Assembly (NCBI RefSeq): GCF_000247815.1
Contig: NC_021674.1
Span: 32,971,462-33,035,461 of the forward strand
DNA: 64,000 nt
Reading direction: 5' to 3'
Source of the DNA: Ficedula albicollis
Taxonomy: Eukaryota; Chordata; Aves; Passeriformes; Muscicapidae
This document shows positions 12,859 to 25,232 of this stretch, piece after piece. A model generated the notes under the pieces. That model ran no database searches, was not told the origin of the DNA, and saw nothing but the letters and a program-made list of their open reading frames with translations. A program made the position numbers and the translations under genes. Each line of letters opens with the position of its first letter. The stretch's first letter is position 1.

Positions 12859-14081
12859 TCAGATAAGAAAACAGCCTAAACCAAAGTAACACATTTTTCT
12901 GGCTGCAGAGTGGCTGGTTAATACTGACAAGTGTAAATTATAGAAGTCCAAATGTCAGTTGTGTGTGCCAGCTCAAGAAAAACACCTTGAAATACTAATG
13001 TTATGAGGGCTACACCAGACAGGATTAAGATTTCATTTTTTAATTCCCCCTCTTTCTGAAGAGAACCAGTCTCCCAGATGTGTTTTGGAGATACTCACTG
13101 TAGGACAGGGTGTACTCTCATTGCCTTTTTGAAACGAAAGGCTCAAGTCAGCAGCAGAATGGCCAAGTTTGACAGACAAGAATGGCAATAGCTAAAGAGG
13201 TGGGGCATAATAACACTGCTGAGGGTTTTTTCTGCAGTGGGTAAGAAAGTGCTTTCTGGAAACAGGCTGATGTAAAAAGGCTCTTTCTTATTCTGCTACG
13301 CTTTCCTCGTGACCACTGTCTCTAGTGTCCCCAGTGTGGAGTAACAGTGGGGGATGTTCCTGCTAGGGAAGGGAGAGGGTTTCAGAAGGAAGAGAGTGAA
13401 ATATGTTCTTCTCTAGCAGAGGAGATGGTTTCGTTTGCTCAGCTGGGAGTGATAATGGATGGCTTATTTGAAAGATACTGTGTTGGGTGTGGGGGGTGAC
13501 TTCTGTGGCAGGGAGGGTGAGGAGTATGGTCTTGCCCAGAGAAGGTGTCAGTTGCTGTGTACAGAGCAGTAGAACAAGGGAGGCCACCTTGCTGCCCCCC
13601 GGGTCTTGCTCATGTGCAAACTTGGCTTTTACTTACCAGAAGACTGCTTGTGCTGGCAGAGATTCTGCCAACTTAAATAATTCAGATGACTCAGGCTTTA
13701 CTGACTGAAGTGAACTGATTTCTATCCGAGGGTTCCCTGCTCAGTTTGATGGTGCAGTGCTGCTAATTTAGAGTCATAGTGTATATCCTGTCATGCTTGT
13801 TTGAAGAAAACCTCCCATTGACTTCAGTATATTTGGGCTTACTTTTGCTTTAACAGAAGTGGTGCCATTGTAATGCTGAGAAGCTGTTTTTCAACTGTTG
13901 GGGCTCTGGAATGCTGCAAACAGAAAATCTCTCAAATGTAGCCTAGAAGATGACAGGATATGTTTAACTTAGGATGCAGAGTCACTTGGAAAATAGCATA
14001 AGTGACTCTGAAAAGTTAAATTACATGTATAATCTCCTTATTGAGCTGGAAAGTACACCCTCAAGAGAGAAGAATGGAGGA

Positions 14082-14170
14082 CTTTTTTTTTCCTTTCCCC
14101 CACTCCCCCTTTTTTTTTTTTTTTTTTTTTCCTTCCCCCCCCCCCCCCTTTTTTTTTTTTTTTTTTTCCT
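14082..14170. repeat. pyrimidine tract with T and C runs
   Basis: 89 bases of pure pyrimidine except one A at 14102: T runs of 21 (14110-14130) and 19 (14149-14167) flank a run of 14 C (14135-14148). A homopurine-homopyrimidine tract of this kind could form triplex DNA or stall polymerases. Run lengths are likely to vary and to be error-prone in sequencing. Confidence 0.9.
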
Positions 14171-15867
14171 AAATAGACACCAACTATGTATGAGCCAACA
14201 GGATTTTTTTTAGAGCAGAGATGTTCATGCAGTCATGGAATAGCATGGAGTTTTTAAAATCAGGCGAAAGCTTCCCTCCTACTAAAGTTTCTTAATTAGT
14301 TCTTCTACACCCTGACTGTGGAGTGGGAGAATCTGGAAAACACACTCCTTCCTGGGAAGAACTTTGATCATTGCTTTCCCCTACCTCTCCCCTTACCTTG
14401 TGTGATGGATTACATACCAACAGTCATTTATGCATGGACCCTTTCAGAAACAAAAGAACTCCATGAGTCTTCTGTGAGCATCTTCGAGGGGAAACTGGCC
14501 TCTGTGATTTAGTTAGTACTGACTACTGTGTCTTCCTGTAAAGAGCAATGAGTAATATTGGTGTTGAAGAAGACAATTTGTTCAAGAAGGTCTTGAGATC
14601 CATTGTATATTTGATTTTCTCTGAGCTAGTGACATGAGATTAACATGTTTAATGTGCATAGGCTGTCATTGACCAAATACAGTTATGTATGAAATCTTAG
14701 TGAGTGTGACCTATATTAGTCTCTGCCTGCTGTATGCTTGCAAAAGAGTAGAATGTGTATGGGTGCTTCATGCTGGAAGTGTTGTTTGCTTTCTCTCTTG
14801 AGGAAGATGGGATCTAAGCTGAGTGGCAGGAAGGAAAGGATTATTCTCTTTGTCATCTGCTTTCCAAGCAATGGAGTTAGAACACTGTGAATACTATACA
14901 GCAAGGTACAGATTTATGAGGGGTATGAAAGAGGTGGAGGATGCCTCTGCATTACCTTATCATACAGTAATCAGGCAGTTCCTTCTTCCCTATGGAGTCA
15001 GGACTGCATTAACCCTAGTACAGTTGTCTGTGTACTTCACTGTTTCTTTATTAGTACATGTTCTCTGTGTGTGTTTTCACTGGGTAAAACTCAGCTCACC
15101 TATGACAGGTCTCTAATGCACAAAATTTCCTTCCATCTTCTTTCTTTCCTGTGTGGGTTTTTAGTTCAGGAACAAAGGTGAGCAATTAGTTACTGTCTTG
15201 GTGTTCACTTGACCTTGAGAGCTCGAAGGTAATGTGGAAAGGCTTCTTGCAGAATAGCTCAGTGTGCACTCCGTTTAGTTTGCTGCTTGCCTCGTGCATT
15301 TATGCAATGGTCTGTGTTGTGGCTGATCTCCTGAAGCTTTCAGACCTCTTACATGTCTTCATTTGTTTATTGTAGGAATAGGAGTTTACAGTAATGCTGT
15401 TTATACTAAAGTTGGGTGAACCATTGCAGCAAGAAGAGAAACCATTGTGAACCTTTGCCCTGAACTCACAGCAAACTCTCTTGTGATTTTTAAATTTGTG
15501 TTTCAGTTTTCAGTGTCACTATGCTTTGTTCTGTCAGGACTGGAAAGGAGTGCCAAAATATAAATGGTATTTCCAGTGTCAACCTCAGATTTCACAAGCA
15601 AATCTGCTCCTGTGCCAGGGAGTGTGGAGTTTCTTAGACCTCACATGTTTCACTAGAGACTTTTTCAACTTAACCTTTTTCAACTCCTGCTCCTCTGTGC
15701 AGCTGGCTCAAAGTGCTTATCCAGCAAGGCTTGCCTGTCATTTTTGTATGGGGCAAGATATTGGTTATTGAACTACTAAGCATTCTGGGGGAATGTGTGC
15801 AGAGAGTTGCTTGCAGATGAAATACTGAGACAACAAGTACAGTGTATCTGCTCTTCTAGCAAAGGTG

Positions 15868-16024
15868 TAAGAATTCTTCAACATTTGCCTCTTCCCTGCT
15901 AATATGTTGTAAGACTATCAGCCACTTTTGTGGAATTATAGTAGAATAAGAATTCTTCAGCATTTGCCTCTTCCCTGCTAATATGTTGTAATACTATCAG
16001 CCACTTTTGTGGAATTATAGTAGA
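15868..16024. repeat. tandem duplication, 79-bp period, 2 copies
   Basis: Copies at 15868-15945 and 15947-16024, starting TAAGAATTCTTCA. Two mismatches (CAACA/CAGCA and AAGAC/AATAC). Confidence 0.95.
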
Positions 16025-18103
16025 GCTGCCTAGTGCAGAATAAGGAAGTAAACTCTCTAGGCTCTATCGGTTTTGTTTTGAGAACAAAATATGACTAATG
16101 TCTTTCTGGAAGCTGCGTTTATCCAAATTTATTTACTGTTCCATAGAACTTTTCTGTTTCGTATCCTGGACTTGGATCCAGTATTGAACTATCCATCTAA
16201 TAGATTATGATAGATTAGTAGGACCAATCTTGGGAGTAATCAGTTCAGGTTGTGCCTGTTTTTTTCTTTCTGGTCCTGAGGAGGAACAGTCTGCCTTCTT
16301 CTCTCCCTCCCTCTCTTTCTCTGTCTGTTTATTGTTGTATCACAGAACGATCTGATGTTTGTTTTAACGCTGAGATGAAGCTGAATTCACTGCTGTCCAG
16401 CACTCTTTAAAGTTGGTGTGCTACTTGAATATTTATATCAGGCTGACATTTGCTTACATTAGAGAAGGCTTTATTTCCTTGGAATATTTATCATAGCATC
16501 TAAGAATTTCCATGTTCCAACTGCTGCTGGATCTGAATGTTGTATATAATTATCTGGGTCCAAGCCCAGTTGCTTTAGGGGAGTTAACTTTCAAAGAACA
16601 GCAACCACCTCTGTGGCACTTGCTAGCTGAAAGAAGAGCTAGCAAGGATTTTTTTCCTGCATTGACTTGGAGCAGCCTGAAAAGGAGACTCATACCTCAC
16701 TTCAGCTGTATAGGCAGCATTGTCTAGCTCATTATGGGGAAAATAGAGAATCATTTCCTGGCACACCTGGCATCGTGGAGTGGATGCCTATATCTGATGT
16801 GATCTGTTGACCTAGTTATGGTCTGGGGTGGAAAACGTGATTTGACAGATTTTGTATCCTGTTTTTTCCCTCGATTTCCACCAGTCCCTTTCCTGAAGGT
16901 TAATGGGGAAGGGTTGGTGCAGAATTCAGTTCCTGCCTTCCTGACACACTTTGATGCTCTGACCCCCTTTGTGCACAGAATAGAAATGACCAGCTTGAGG
17001 CTTGATCAGACCTCAGCCTCCTGTTGTTTCCCATCAGCTTATATGACTCTCCTGGGCTTCTGTGGCTGGAACTGCTCTTTTGCTGCTGTGCATAAAGAGG
17101 CACCATGATTTATGAATCAATTAATCACTGCATGCTGAGGAGCTGTTCACGGTAGTTAAACAGTGAAAATAAAATGCTTGAGTCTATAATAAAGACGGAT
17201 CATAATGAATATGACCCTCTACCATGAATTCTCTCCTTCCCTGTATTATACCCCCTACCCACTTTCCCAGCACAGCCAAACTATCAAGACATGAAATTTG
17301 TCTATCTCGATGCATGGGGTTCATCAAATTACTTAATTACTTGATATGAGTGCTGTCTATTTGTGGTGTCTTTTCCCCCATCACACACACATGCACTCTG
17401 TTTTTGCTGCTAAAGCAGTTAAAGCCACAAAGATTAAGAGAAAAGATTCTGATGCTCTTGATTTTAAAACTTTTTGCCTACTCATTAAAAAATCCACCAG
17501 TAAGTCCCTAAAAATTAGGGAGGGGCAGCTGAAGTCCGTCCTGCCTGATCTGTAAAACTGCAGAAACGTGGTGTGAAAATTCCAGGAAATATTTCCATCA
17601 AATAACTGTCACTTTTTGCTCTGTGCAATGCACATACCATTACTGTGAATTTCTAAAACTGTGTGATACTTTAAGAACCAGGCAAGTTTGGTGACAAGCC
17701 TGCTTTAAGATTGCTGTTTGGCTTCACATTTTGCACTTCAGTGATGGTAGTCAGATCAGGATGCACGTTGCCCTGTGGGCAGCACCACTGATGCTCAAAT
17801 ATCTACCCATGAGGTAAGGCTGAGACAAGAGGCTTTAAATGTGATTATGTGGTTTTGCATTAAAACTATGCTTTCAGAGAAGAAAATAATTCTGTATACA
17901 TTATTAAGTCTATACATTTTGTATTTTTAAAGAAAATTGTTACTTTCTTTTATGTTGTCAGCAGATACACAAAATAGTGCTGGAACTTTCATTAACAAAA
18001 AGGTGGTTTGTTTAATTTGATGTTTTTTCTTTTTTTGGCTGAAAAGTGCATTCTTGGTAAATGATTTCATCAGCTATCCATCTGTTTTGAATTCTGAAGA
18101 CAA

Positions 18104-18267
18104 TTTTTGAAAGAGTGGTATTACTTTTAATTTTTTTTTATTTTTTTACTGCTGTATTTGAAGTGTTAAATTTTTTGTTGCAGAGGTTTTTGAAAGAGTG
18201 GTAGTACTTTTAATTTTTTTTTATTTTTTTACTGCGTATTTGAAGTGTTAAATTTTTTGTTGCAGAG
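18104..18267. repeat. tandem duplication, about 82 bp, 2 copies
   Basis: Copies at 18104-18185 and 18187-18267, starting TTTTTGAAAGAGTGGTA and ending TTTTTTGTTGCAGAG. They differ by a T/G substitution and a one-base indel (GCTGTATT/GCGTATT). Located about 400 bp before the first exon. The TTGCAG ending in each copy resembles an acceptor, but no exon follows. Confidence 0.93.
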
Positions 18268-18671
18268 TATTTCCTGTGTTTTCTGAATAGCAAAAGTTGA
18301 TGAGCAGATGGATTTCTGAACCTTGCTAGAAGTCCACTGGCTATAGTGGAGTTGCTCTTAATCTCACATGTGTAACTAAGAGCAGATTTCATTCAAGCCA
18401 GAAATTAGGTGCAGTGGTGTGAAGCAGGTTAATTCCTTTTCTCTGCCATGCATTGAAGCTTGCAGTGGAATTATAAGATTTGCCACTTATCAGTAAAATA
18501 ATTTTTCCTCTCCAACACAATCTAGTTTCTCAGTTTTGTTCAGCCTTTGTTTGCATTCCAAGCTTATCTCATAAATTTGTTTTTGTAATGCAGTAATAAT
18601 GTTTCACTGTGGTGACCACAGTTAAACATTTCTCTCTTGTCCCCCCTTACCCTTCTCTGTCTGGTTTTTAG

Positions 18672-19205
18672 GACCCAGGTTTCTCTTCGGTGATTCATGA
18701 GAAGCTCCAGGTTCCCAATACCATTCGTAAGGCGTGGAACGAGAAGGACAACAGATGTGACGTCTGTGCCACACACCTGAACCAGCTGAAGCAAGAGGCC
18801 ATTCAGATGGTGCTGACCTTGGAGCAAGCTGCCAACTCAGAACACTATGATGCCTCACCAGGCTCTCCCCCACCTCTCTCCAACGCCCCCACGCTGGTGA
18901 GTCCCCGGCACATGGGCAGCCTGCAGCCCAGGGACTGGGCATACGTGCCTGCTCCATATGCTCCATCTAATTATACAGCCTTTGTTGCCAACAAACACAG
19001 TGGAAAACCCAACAGTCTCGGAATTGGAAATGGGGTGGAGAAAAAAAACGGCTCTCCTGGACACCAAGCCAAGGTCAGCTTTCAGATGGCCACGAGCCCC
19101 AGCAATGGCAATGTTCTCAACTCTGTGGCTATCCAGGCCCACCAGTACCTTGATGGCACCTGGTCTTTGTCAAGAACAAATGGAGTCACTCTCTATCCCT
19201 ACCAA
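18672..19205 (+). CDS. KIF26B: KIF26B internal coding exon (178 codons), pre-motor N-terminal region
   Basis: This is an internal exon of KIF26B, an atypical kinesin-11 family protein. The family is known for a motor with little or no ATPase activity and for roles in mesenchymal cell adhesion and polarity, kidney development and Wnt5a-Ror signalling. The peptide precedes the motor domain. Residues 9-60 of the exon carry the family block: a [12 protein letters not shown] stretch, then Cys29-Asp-Val-Cys32 followed by an amphipathic helix with [11 protein letters not shown]. This probably forms the second of two paired CxxC-helix modules; the first would be in the exon upstream of the window. 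Residues 62-180 are Ser/Pro/Asn-rich and likely disordered, ending in a conserved [17 protein letters not shown] segment. The acceptor is a pyrimidine tract at 18629-18671 ending TTTTTAG, and the donor is CAA|gtaagt at 19206. Both ends are phase 0. An apparent GTG start at 18690 is not a translation start. Identification is from remembered KIF26B sequence; KIF26A is the main alternative but matches the Pro/Asn-rich part less well. Confidence 0.95.
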
Positions 19206-20074
19206 GTAAGTATTTTCAAATAACAGAACATACCTGTTTCCTTCCCACTGAACCTGGCAAAGCATCCTGACACTCTTTGCTCCTGTGGGTGGAAGTTGAG
19301 CTGCCTGTGTAAGTGAGCTCTAGAACAAGGAGAGCTGTAAATCACTGTCTCCCTCACAGGGGATGGAGTTGGGGCAGACACACGTCAAAAGCAGTATTCA
19401 TGAGAATATCTTTTATTAATTCAGCTGTTACTGGTAGCAGAACTGAGCTGTTGTTTTTAATGGCAGGTAACTAATTATACAGTATTTTTAGTTATTGGCT
19501 CACACAGTCCTCACTCACTTTCACTCAGAATACTCAGTTGGAGCAACAGCTGGGAGCCAGCCACACTTGTTTACTCCCAAGTGGAAAGTGGCACTCGTGC
19601 ACCAGTGATTTCTGAGCTGGTATTCAGGAAGGATCTGGAGGATCTTTTATTCCATCCTGTGTGTGTGTGATCATTAGAGTACATATAGCAGGCACTAACT
19701 TCTTTGACATGTTTTAAGTTGCCTACATTCTTGATGCCAGAGGGTTCAATGGGTCCAGTAATATCCCGATCCTAGCAGTTCTGGGAGATTTTCATGTTCT
19801 TTTCAGCATGTTCTTTTCCTCCTCTTTGGTCTGTTGTTTTCTAGTACAACACAGCTGTAAGTACCTGGTAGAACCCGTCCACACCAGAGGGCACAGAAGA
19901 AGCTTTTTTGTATGACAGGAGGTGGGCTTTCTGACACACTGAACTGCAGCTGGTGGGATTTTCAGAGTTCCCAAGAACTTGAAGATTGTGGCAGAAGCCT
20001 GTTCTTCACATGTTCTCACAAATGTCTCAGTTGGCTTCCTTAGGCACATAAATAACTTTGGAAGCTGGTCTTTC

Positions 20075-20280
20075 TACCAAATTATGAACATATTCCAAGA
20101 TATATCCCTCAATTAATATTTAACTTTTATTAGTATAACTGACCACCAAATTATGAACATATTCCAAGATAGATCCCTAAATTAATATTTAACTTTTATT
20201 AGTATAACTGATACCAAATTATGAACATATTCCAAGATATATCCCTCAATTAATATTTAACTTTTATTAGTATAACTGAC
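20075..20280. repeat. triplication, 68-69-bp period
   Basis: Three consecutive copies at about 20075-20142, 20145-20211 and 20213-20280, containing ACCAAATTATGAACATATTC. The first and third are identical; the middle differs at two positions (TATATCCCTCAATT/TAGATCCCTAAATT). Confidence 0.95.
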
Positions 20281-21419
20281 TGATATTACAGCCAGGAAAA
20301 ACCAAAGTTATTCATAAGCATTAAGATATTGTCGTGCACCAAGGCAAACTAGGTAAAACCAGAAATGAAGTACAGCTATTTTATCTGGAAAATATGTGAC
20401 TTTATGCTTTTGTGGATTTATGCTCTACTGAACTTGAATCATATTTGGGTAGGTCGGTATGTGATCACTGCTTTCATCTAAGAAGAAAAAAATGTGATCT
20501 GCGTTTCAGCTAAGGGAAAAAAAAAACTAAACAAAGAATGCAACTTAACAAATCTGAATGACTGTTATTTGTGTTGGGAAAGTTACTTCAATTTTATTGC
20601 ATTCACTATCTTTTAGGTTCTTGTTCTGCGAAAATGTGGGTTTTGTTTACCTTTTATAATGTTTGCATTTTCTTGATGATTAATTTTGTCTTAAAACTAT
20701 TCACAAAGAAGAAACTAATATTCAGAATTGTCTAGACAGATTCTGTAGTTTGGATCCAGTTAAATTCAGGACTCTTCCCTACCCTTGACTTTCAATAACC
20801 TTGAAATAGAAAAGACTGCCTGCTCTTAAGACACCCCTCAGCCAAAAAAACCCCAAAGCCGACACAAAACTCAAACAAAACATCTAACAGGAAAATAAAC
20901 AAAAAATTATGAACAAAAACAAAATCCCAAAGCCTAGCAATGATGGTCTGTGTTGGAATATGTTGGTTGTAAGTTTCATATTTTCCTTTAAGATTCTACT
21001 CTCAAATGTTAAAATTCTCACTATACTCAAGTTGCCACACTTAATTCTCCAGCTGAGAAACAATAAGGATAGTTTTTGTCTTTAAGCACCCTAAAAGGAT
21101 TTGTGTTTGTTTACACAGTATCTGTATTAGAGTGGGAATTAGTCAAGTAAGAAGAAAAACTGAAATGTAATTTGTTTGTAATTTCAGATACTGGTAAGAT
21201 GCAAGCTTTTTTTTTTTTTCTGCTTTTGTGTGCAGAAACTAATCTTTCTTACTACGCATTTTCCGAATATTTTAGATTTGTATCCCATATAAATACATTT
21301 TTGTTATGCACTTACAGTTGCAACACTCTGCTGGGGAAGAGCACAAGGAAGATGAATCTGTTATCTCATCTTAAGAATGCTTTTTAAATTGGAGGTGAAT
21401 TAAAAAGAAGTGATGCTAG

Positions 21420-21560
21420 CCTACTTACTTGCGAATGTCTATGTATTAATTAAGTTTTCTTGCCGTCCCCTAAGAACAGCGATTAGAAAAACTTCATTGT
21501 GCGTCAGCTAAGAGGAGTAGAAAATAATTTCTCGGGATGAAAAGCCTTGCAATTCACACA
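21420..21560. promoter_or_regulatory. weak candidate conserved noncoding element
   Basis: Five CpGs lie within about 110 bp (near 21431, 21463, 21481, 21501 and 21533) in an intron otherwise almost free of CpG, with TAATTAA and TGCGTCAGC (AP-1/Maf-like) motifs. No repeat family is visible. Conservation cannot be seen from one sequence, so this is only a candidate. Confidence 0.2.
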
Positions 21561-24500
21561 GAGAGGAGCAGTATCATTCTACATCATAACCTTGTTAAAT
21601 AGATGTCCAGGGAGAAGTCAGTCTCATGGCTCTAGACTTAATGGCACCTGTGGTAGATACCTCCCATTGTAAATCAGCTTTTCTTAGACAGTCTAGATAA
21701 CGTGAAAGAAATGGTTGAGTACCTTGAAAACTGACTGTGATGTCTTCTTTAAAGTATCATCAAAAAAGAGAAAACATTACAGAGAAAAAATAGTTTGAAA
21801 GTGACACTCTGCGGCTCAGAATTGACTCACTGCAACTTTAAGCACTAAAATGTATTCCTACAGTTGTAAGTTGTAGGATGCTACTCCTTTTTTAGCATCT
21901 TTCCTTCCAGACTGCCTAAAATTAGAACCTTGTTATGGGTAGTTAGTTACTACTTTTGTTTCAGTTCCAGTAGAAAAACAATAAAACTAAGTTACTATAA
22001 AATGGAACGTTGTGATATTGTAAGGCTCAACTTCTGCAATAGTTTAGGACAAGTCTTAAATGAAATGCCACTATTCAATTGATTTTTGCAGAAAAAGATC
22101 ATTTTCCAAAGTAACACAAATTGGAATTTATATATTGCCAGGTTTACTAATGTATTATATATTTAAAATTGGAGAAAATGGAAGTGTACCAGATTTAACT
22201 GGCAATGTCAAATGTAAAAAGTTTCTAGTAATTTCATGGATGTATTATTGGAACTAGTGAATGGAGTCTCCTAAGAACATCAGAGGCATTGCTGCTAAGA
22301 ATTTTTTAGGCAAAACTGATCCTACCTGGAGACGAGGAGATGGGGCAGATGACCCTGTCACTCTCCACTGTCCCTGTTTTATATGATTCCATATTTAGGC
22401 ACTCCTTGAAACAGAAACAAAAACCTGGTTCTAAAGATCTATGATGTCCCGTAGGCTTGACTCAAAAACAGGGAATCAGAGGCAGGGAAATGGAATTGAT
22501 TTATCTTAAAGAGCACGGCCATTACAACCTTCTATGGAAAAAGGAATGCTGAAATGGTCAGGGTAAACTTGGCCTCATTCTGCTTAATACAGGTAGAAAA
22601 GTACCAGCCAAAATTTAGTAGCATTTGATTCAGTCTGAAAAAAGTGCTCTTTCTATGCTCATCAGCAAGTAGCATTTGTATGCTCCTGTGGATCAGACAC
22701 TAGTAAAGACTTCTGTGGATCTCCCTATCATTCAAAGGGATTTCAGTCCTTCCCTGCTCAGAGAAAACTCTATTAAATTGTCGAGGTTTTACCGGAGAGG
22801 GGCTGTAATTATTTGTGCAGCTGCTGGTGTGAATTACAGGGTACCACAGTGTTAAGTACACTTCTGTTAGTTACCAATGATTACTGAACACTTCCAAAGG
22901 AAAAAAAAAAAAACCCTCTGGGTCTGGGGTACTAATGCAAAAAGTCTAATTTCCTTGATGAAGTTATTGCTTTTTGTCATTTTTATAGAGAATGCAATAT
23001 TAAATGTAATGCATAACACTTTTATTACTTCATTATTGCAACTGATAAAGTAGCTAAAACAAAAACACCACATTAAAGAATAAGATTGGAATCCTTAGGA
23101 TTTCAGACTGATTCAGGGCTTGCTTTCACAGGGAAAGGGCTTGATAACAGTGACTAGATAAAGCTGGTTGTACTTTTTCTAGAGTCAAAGCCCTCCAGTT
23201 TTTACTAAAATAATAAATTACCAGTTTGGCTCTCGTGTTGGTGTGCCTTTAAACCAACAGCATGGCATTAACTTCATCATGGTGGAAGCCCCAGAGCATA
23301 AAACAGTAGGCATTTCCTTGGTCTTCTAGTTACTCTCCTGGATCTGCACAAGAATCTTTCATGTCTTGAAGTAGATAATTTCATAAGGCAAACAAAAGGA
23401 AATTTAGCACAGTGTGTTTGGTCGATTTGAGTGATAGGAAGGTCAGAATGAGCACACGAACTGGGGAAAGTCAACAGTTCCAGGAACAAATTAGGCCATA
23501 AAAGGGAATGATGGGTAACAGAAAATGTGGGGGCTGATGGTGGGTGAGCACCTTCTGCTCCTGACCTTGAGGCTGTGAAGTTTGATTTTCATAAGCAACA
23601 AAACAGTGCATGTAAGGATTTGAGTAGGGGCTTTGTGAACAGAACATATTCATGCAAAAAGTGTTCTTTTCTCCCCTGCATTTAAAAAGACTCTTTAGAC
23701 CAAAAGTTTGGAAAATTAGATCTTAAACTACTGAGAGGCTTTTGGCCCCAGGCATAATGATCTCAAGCCTATTCAGAATTATAAAAGGCTTTGTTTGTGT
23801 ACAGTTGATGAAAGCCTACAATATGTTGCTTTCTGTTACCTCTTTATGCATTACATGTGTTTAGAAGAACAGTTCTGAGATTGCACCAGCTTGTTCTGGA
23901 GCTTTGCTGTGATGAATGATTTGTTTGGAGTTTACTTAGGTCATGGCTGTCATGTAACACATCAGTTCATTCAGGCCCAGGCTTTTTAAAAGAAACTGGT
24001 GATGATTAGAGTTGGGTGCAAGATGGAAAGCCAATGCTTGTGTGGGAGGTATTTCCAGCCAGGATTTTGATTCCAAGCTTTTTTCCAGGTCTTTGCTGTA
24101 TAATTTGTTTCTCTTCTGTTTGCTGCTGCTTCTATTGCTTCTTAGTGTTCAGCAAGATAAAGATAAAATGTTAATGATTGCTGCATTGGTGCCAGGGTAA
24201 TTTAAGTAGCTTCTAAAGCATATAAAGCAAGGTACAGAAATCAAGTTACTTGCTCCATCTGCAGATTAACAGGTGTCTTCTGTAATTATTCCATGCTTCC
24301 TAGAGCCAGAACTATTTTACCAAAGCACCTTAGCAGCAACAAAAAAAAGAGATTTGTATACTGACCTTTCTAGTATTGTGTTGTTATGCAACCACACACA
24401 GTTCCCTGAGATACCAAATGCTGGAGGTATTTTGCCTTTGTGCAGTTAGGCTTTTGTCCAGAATTTTTTGGATGGCTTATGTTTCATAAGCAATTCAGTC

Positions 24501-25232
24501 ACTGTATGTATGAAATCCACATTTGGATATGGTGGCTCCCTGAATGTAGTAAATACCTTTTTGTTCCTATTACTGTGAGCTCATGAATGATGATGCTGAG
24601 CAGATATGCGTAAATTCTTGCACTGATTTTTTCTTTTTTTAATTGACCTGGACTCTTAACAAAGTGAGTCCATAATCAGACTATACACTAAAAGTGCAAG
24701 AATTTTATTTACAAAGATTGTTTGACTGGGCCAAGAAAAAGATTGTCAAACAAATTCATTGGCACTGAAATTATATCCTTGCTTGATTATCTCTCTCACC
24801 CTCTTCCCCCATGCATTAGTTGTTATCTCTGAAGTAGCCTTCCTCTGACTAAAAGCCTTTTTAAACCAAGTCACTAATAATTAGATATGACCCCACTAAA
24901 GTCAGCATGTCATCAGTTGACATTTTGCCATGATTGTTTGATCATCCAATTTGTGTATTGCAGGAGTTGGCTATTTGTATTTCATTCCTCCTGTCTACCC
25001 CTTCAACTAACAGCCCAGTTGTATAGTGCTTTTCTAGTATCATCTAGAGGGGAAACCGGAGTCTATGTGAACTGTAGGAGAGGTTTATTTTTTTGCATTA
25101 CTCTGGCATGATTTGATCTCTTATGGCATTTTTATGCATGGCTTAATGACCTTAGAATCATTACTTTTCCCCTTCACGATAGTGGGGTGACCAAGGGAAG
25201 AAAGAGGTAAAGGGTATCCCATGGACTGAAAA

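Larger units (their letters stand above)
1..18671 (+). other. KIF26B: KIF26B intron, 3' part (partial)
   Basis: AT-rich, CpG-poor noncoding sequence upstream of the first exon. The previous KIF26B exon, expected to carry a WCENC-type motif, is not present, so this intron is at least 18.7 kb. It holds one CR1 fragment, a possible old CR1, eleven short tandem duplications (listed separately), a 44-base T run and a pyrimidine tract. Stretches 1-1908, 2086-2833, 3377-6901, 7901-8766, 8923-10903, 12859-14081, 14171-15867 and 16025-18103 show no gene or repeat family that I recognise. ORFs of 60-123 codons there have no family motif and no codon bias I can see. Confidence 0.85.

Noticed and set aside
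18187..18267. Possible alternative acceptor (TTTTTTGTTGCAG) before the first exon
   Set aside because: Present in both tandem copies and not followed by an open frame matching KIF26B or ending at a good donor.
18690..18692. Apparent GTG start of a 177-codon ORF
   Set aside because: The frame is open upstream to a good acceptor at 18671, and the peptide is internal to KIF26B; this is an exon, not a separate gene.
20075..20280. Three direct repeats resembling a small CRISPR-like array
   Set aside because: The units abut, without variable spacers, and the sequence is a vertebrate intron.
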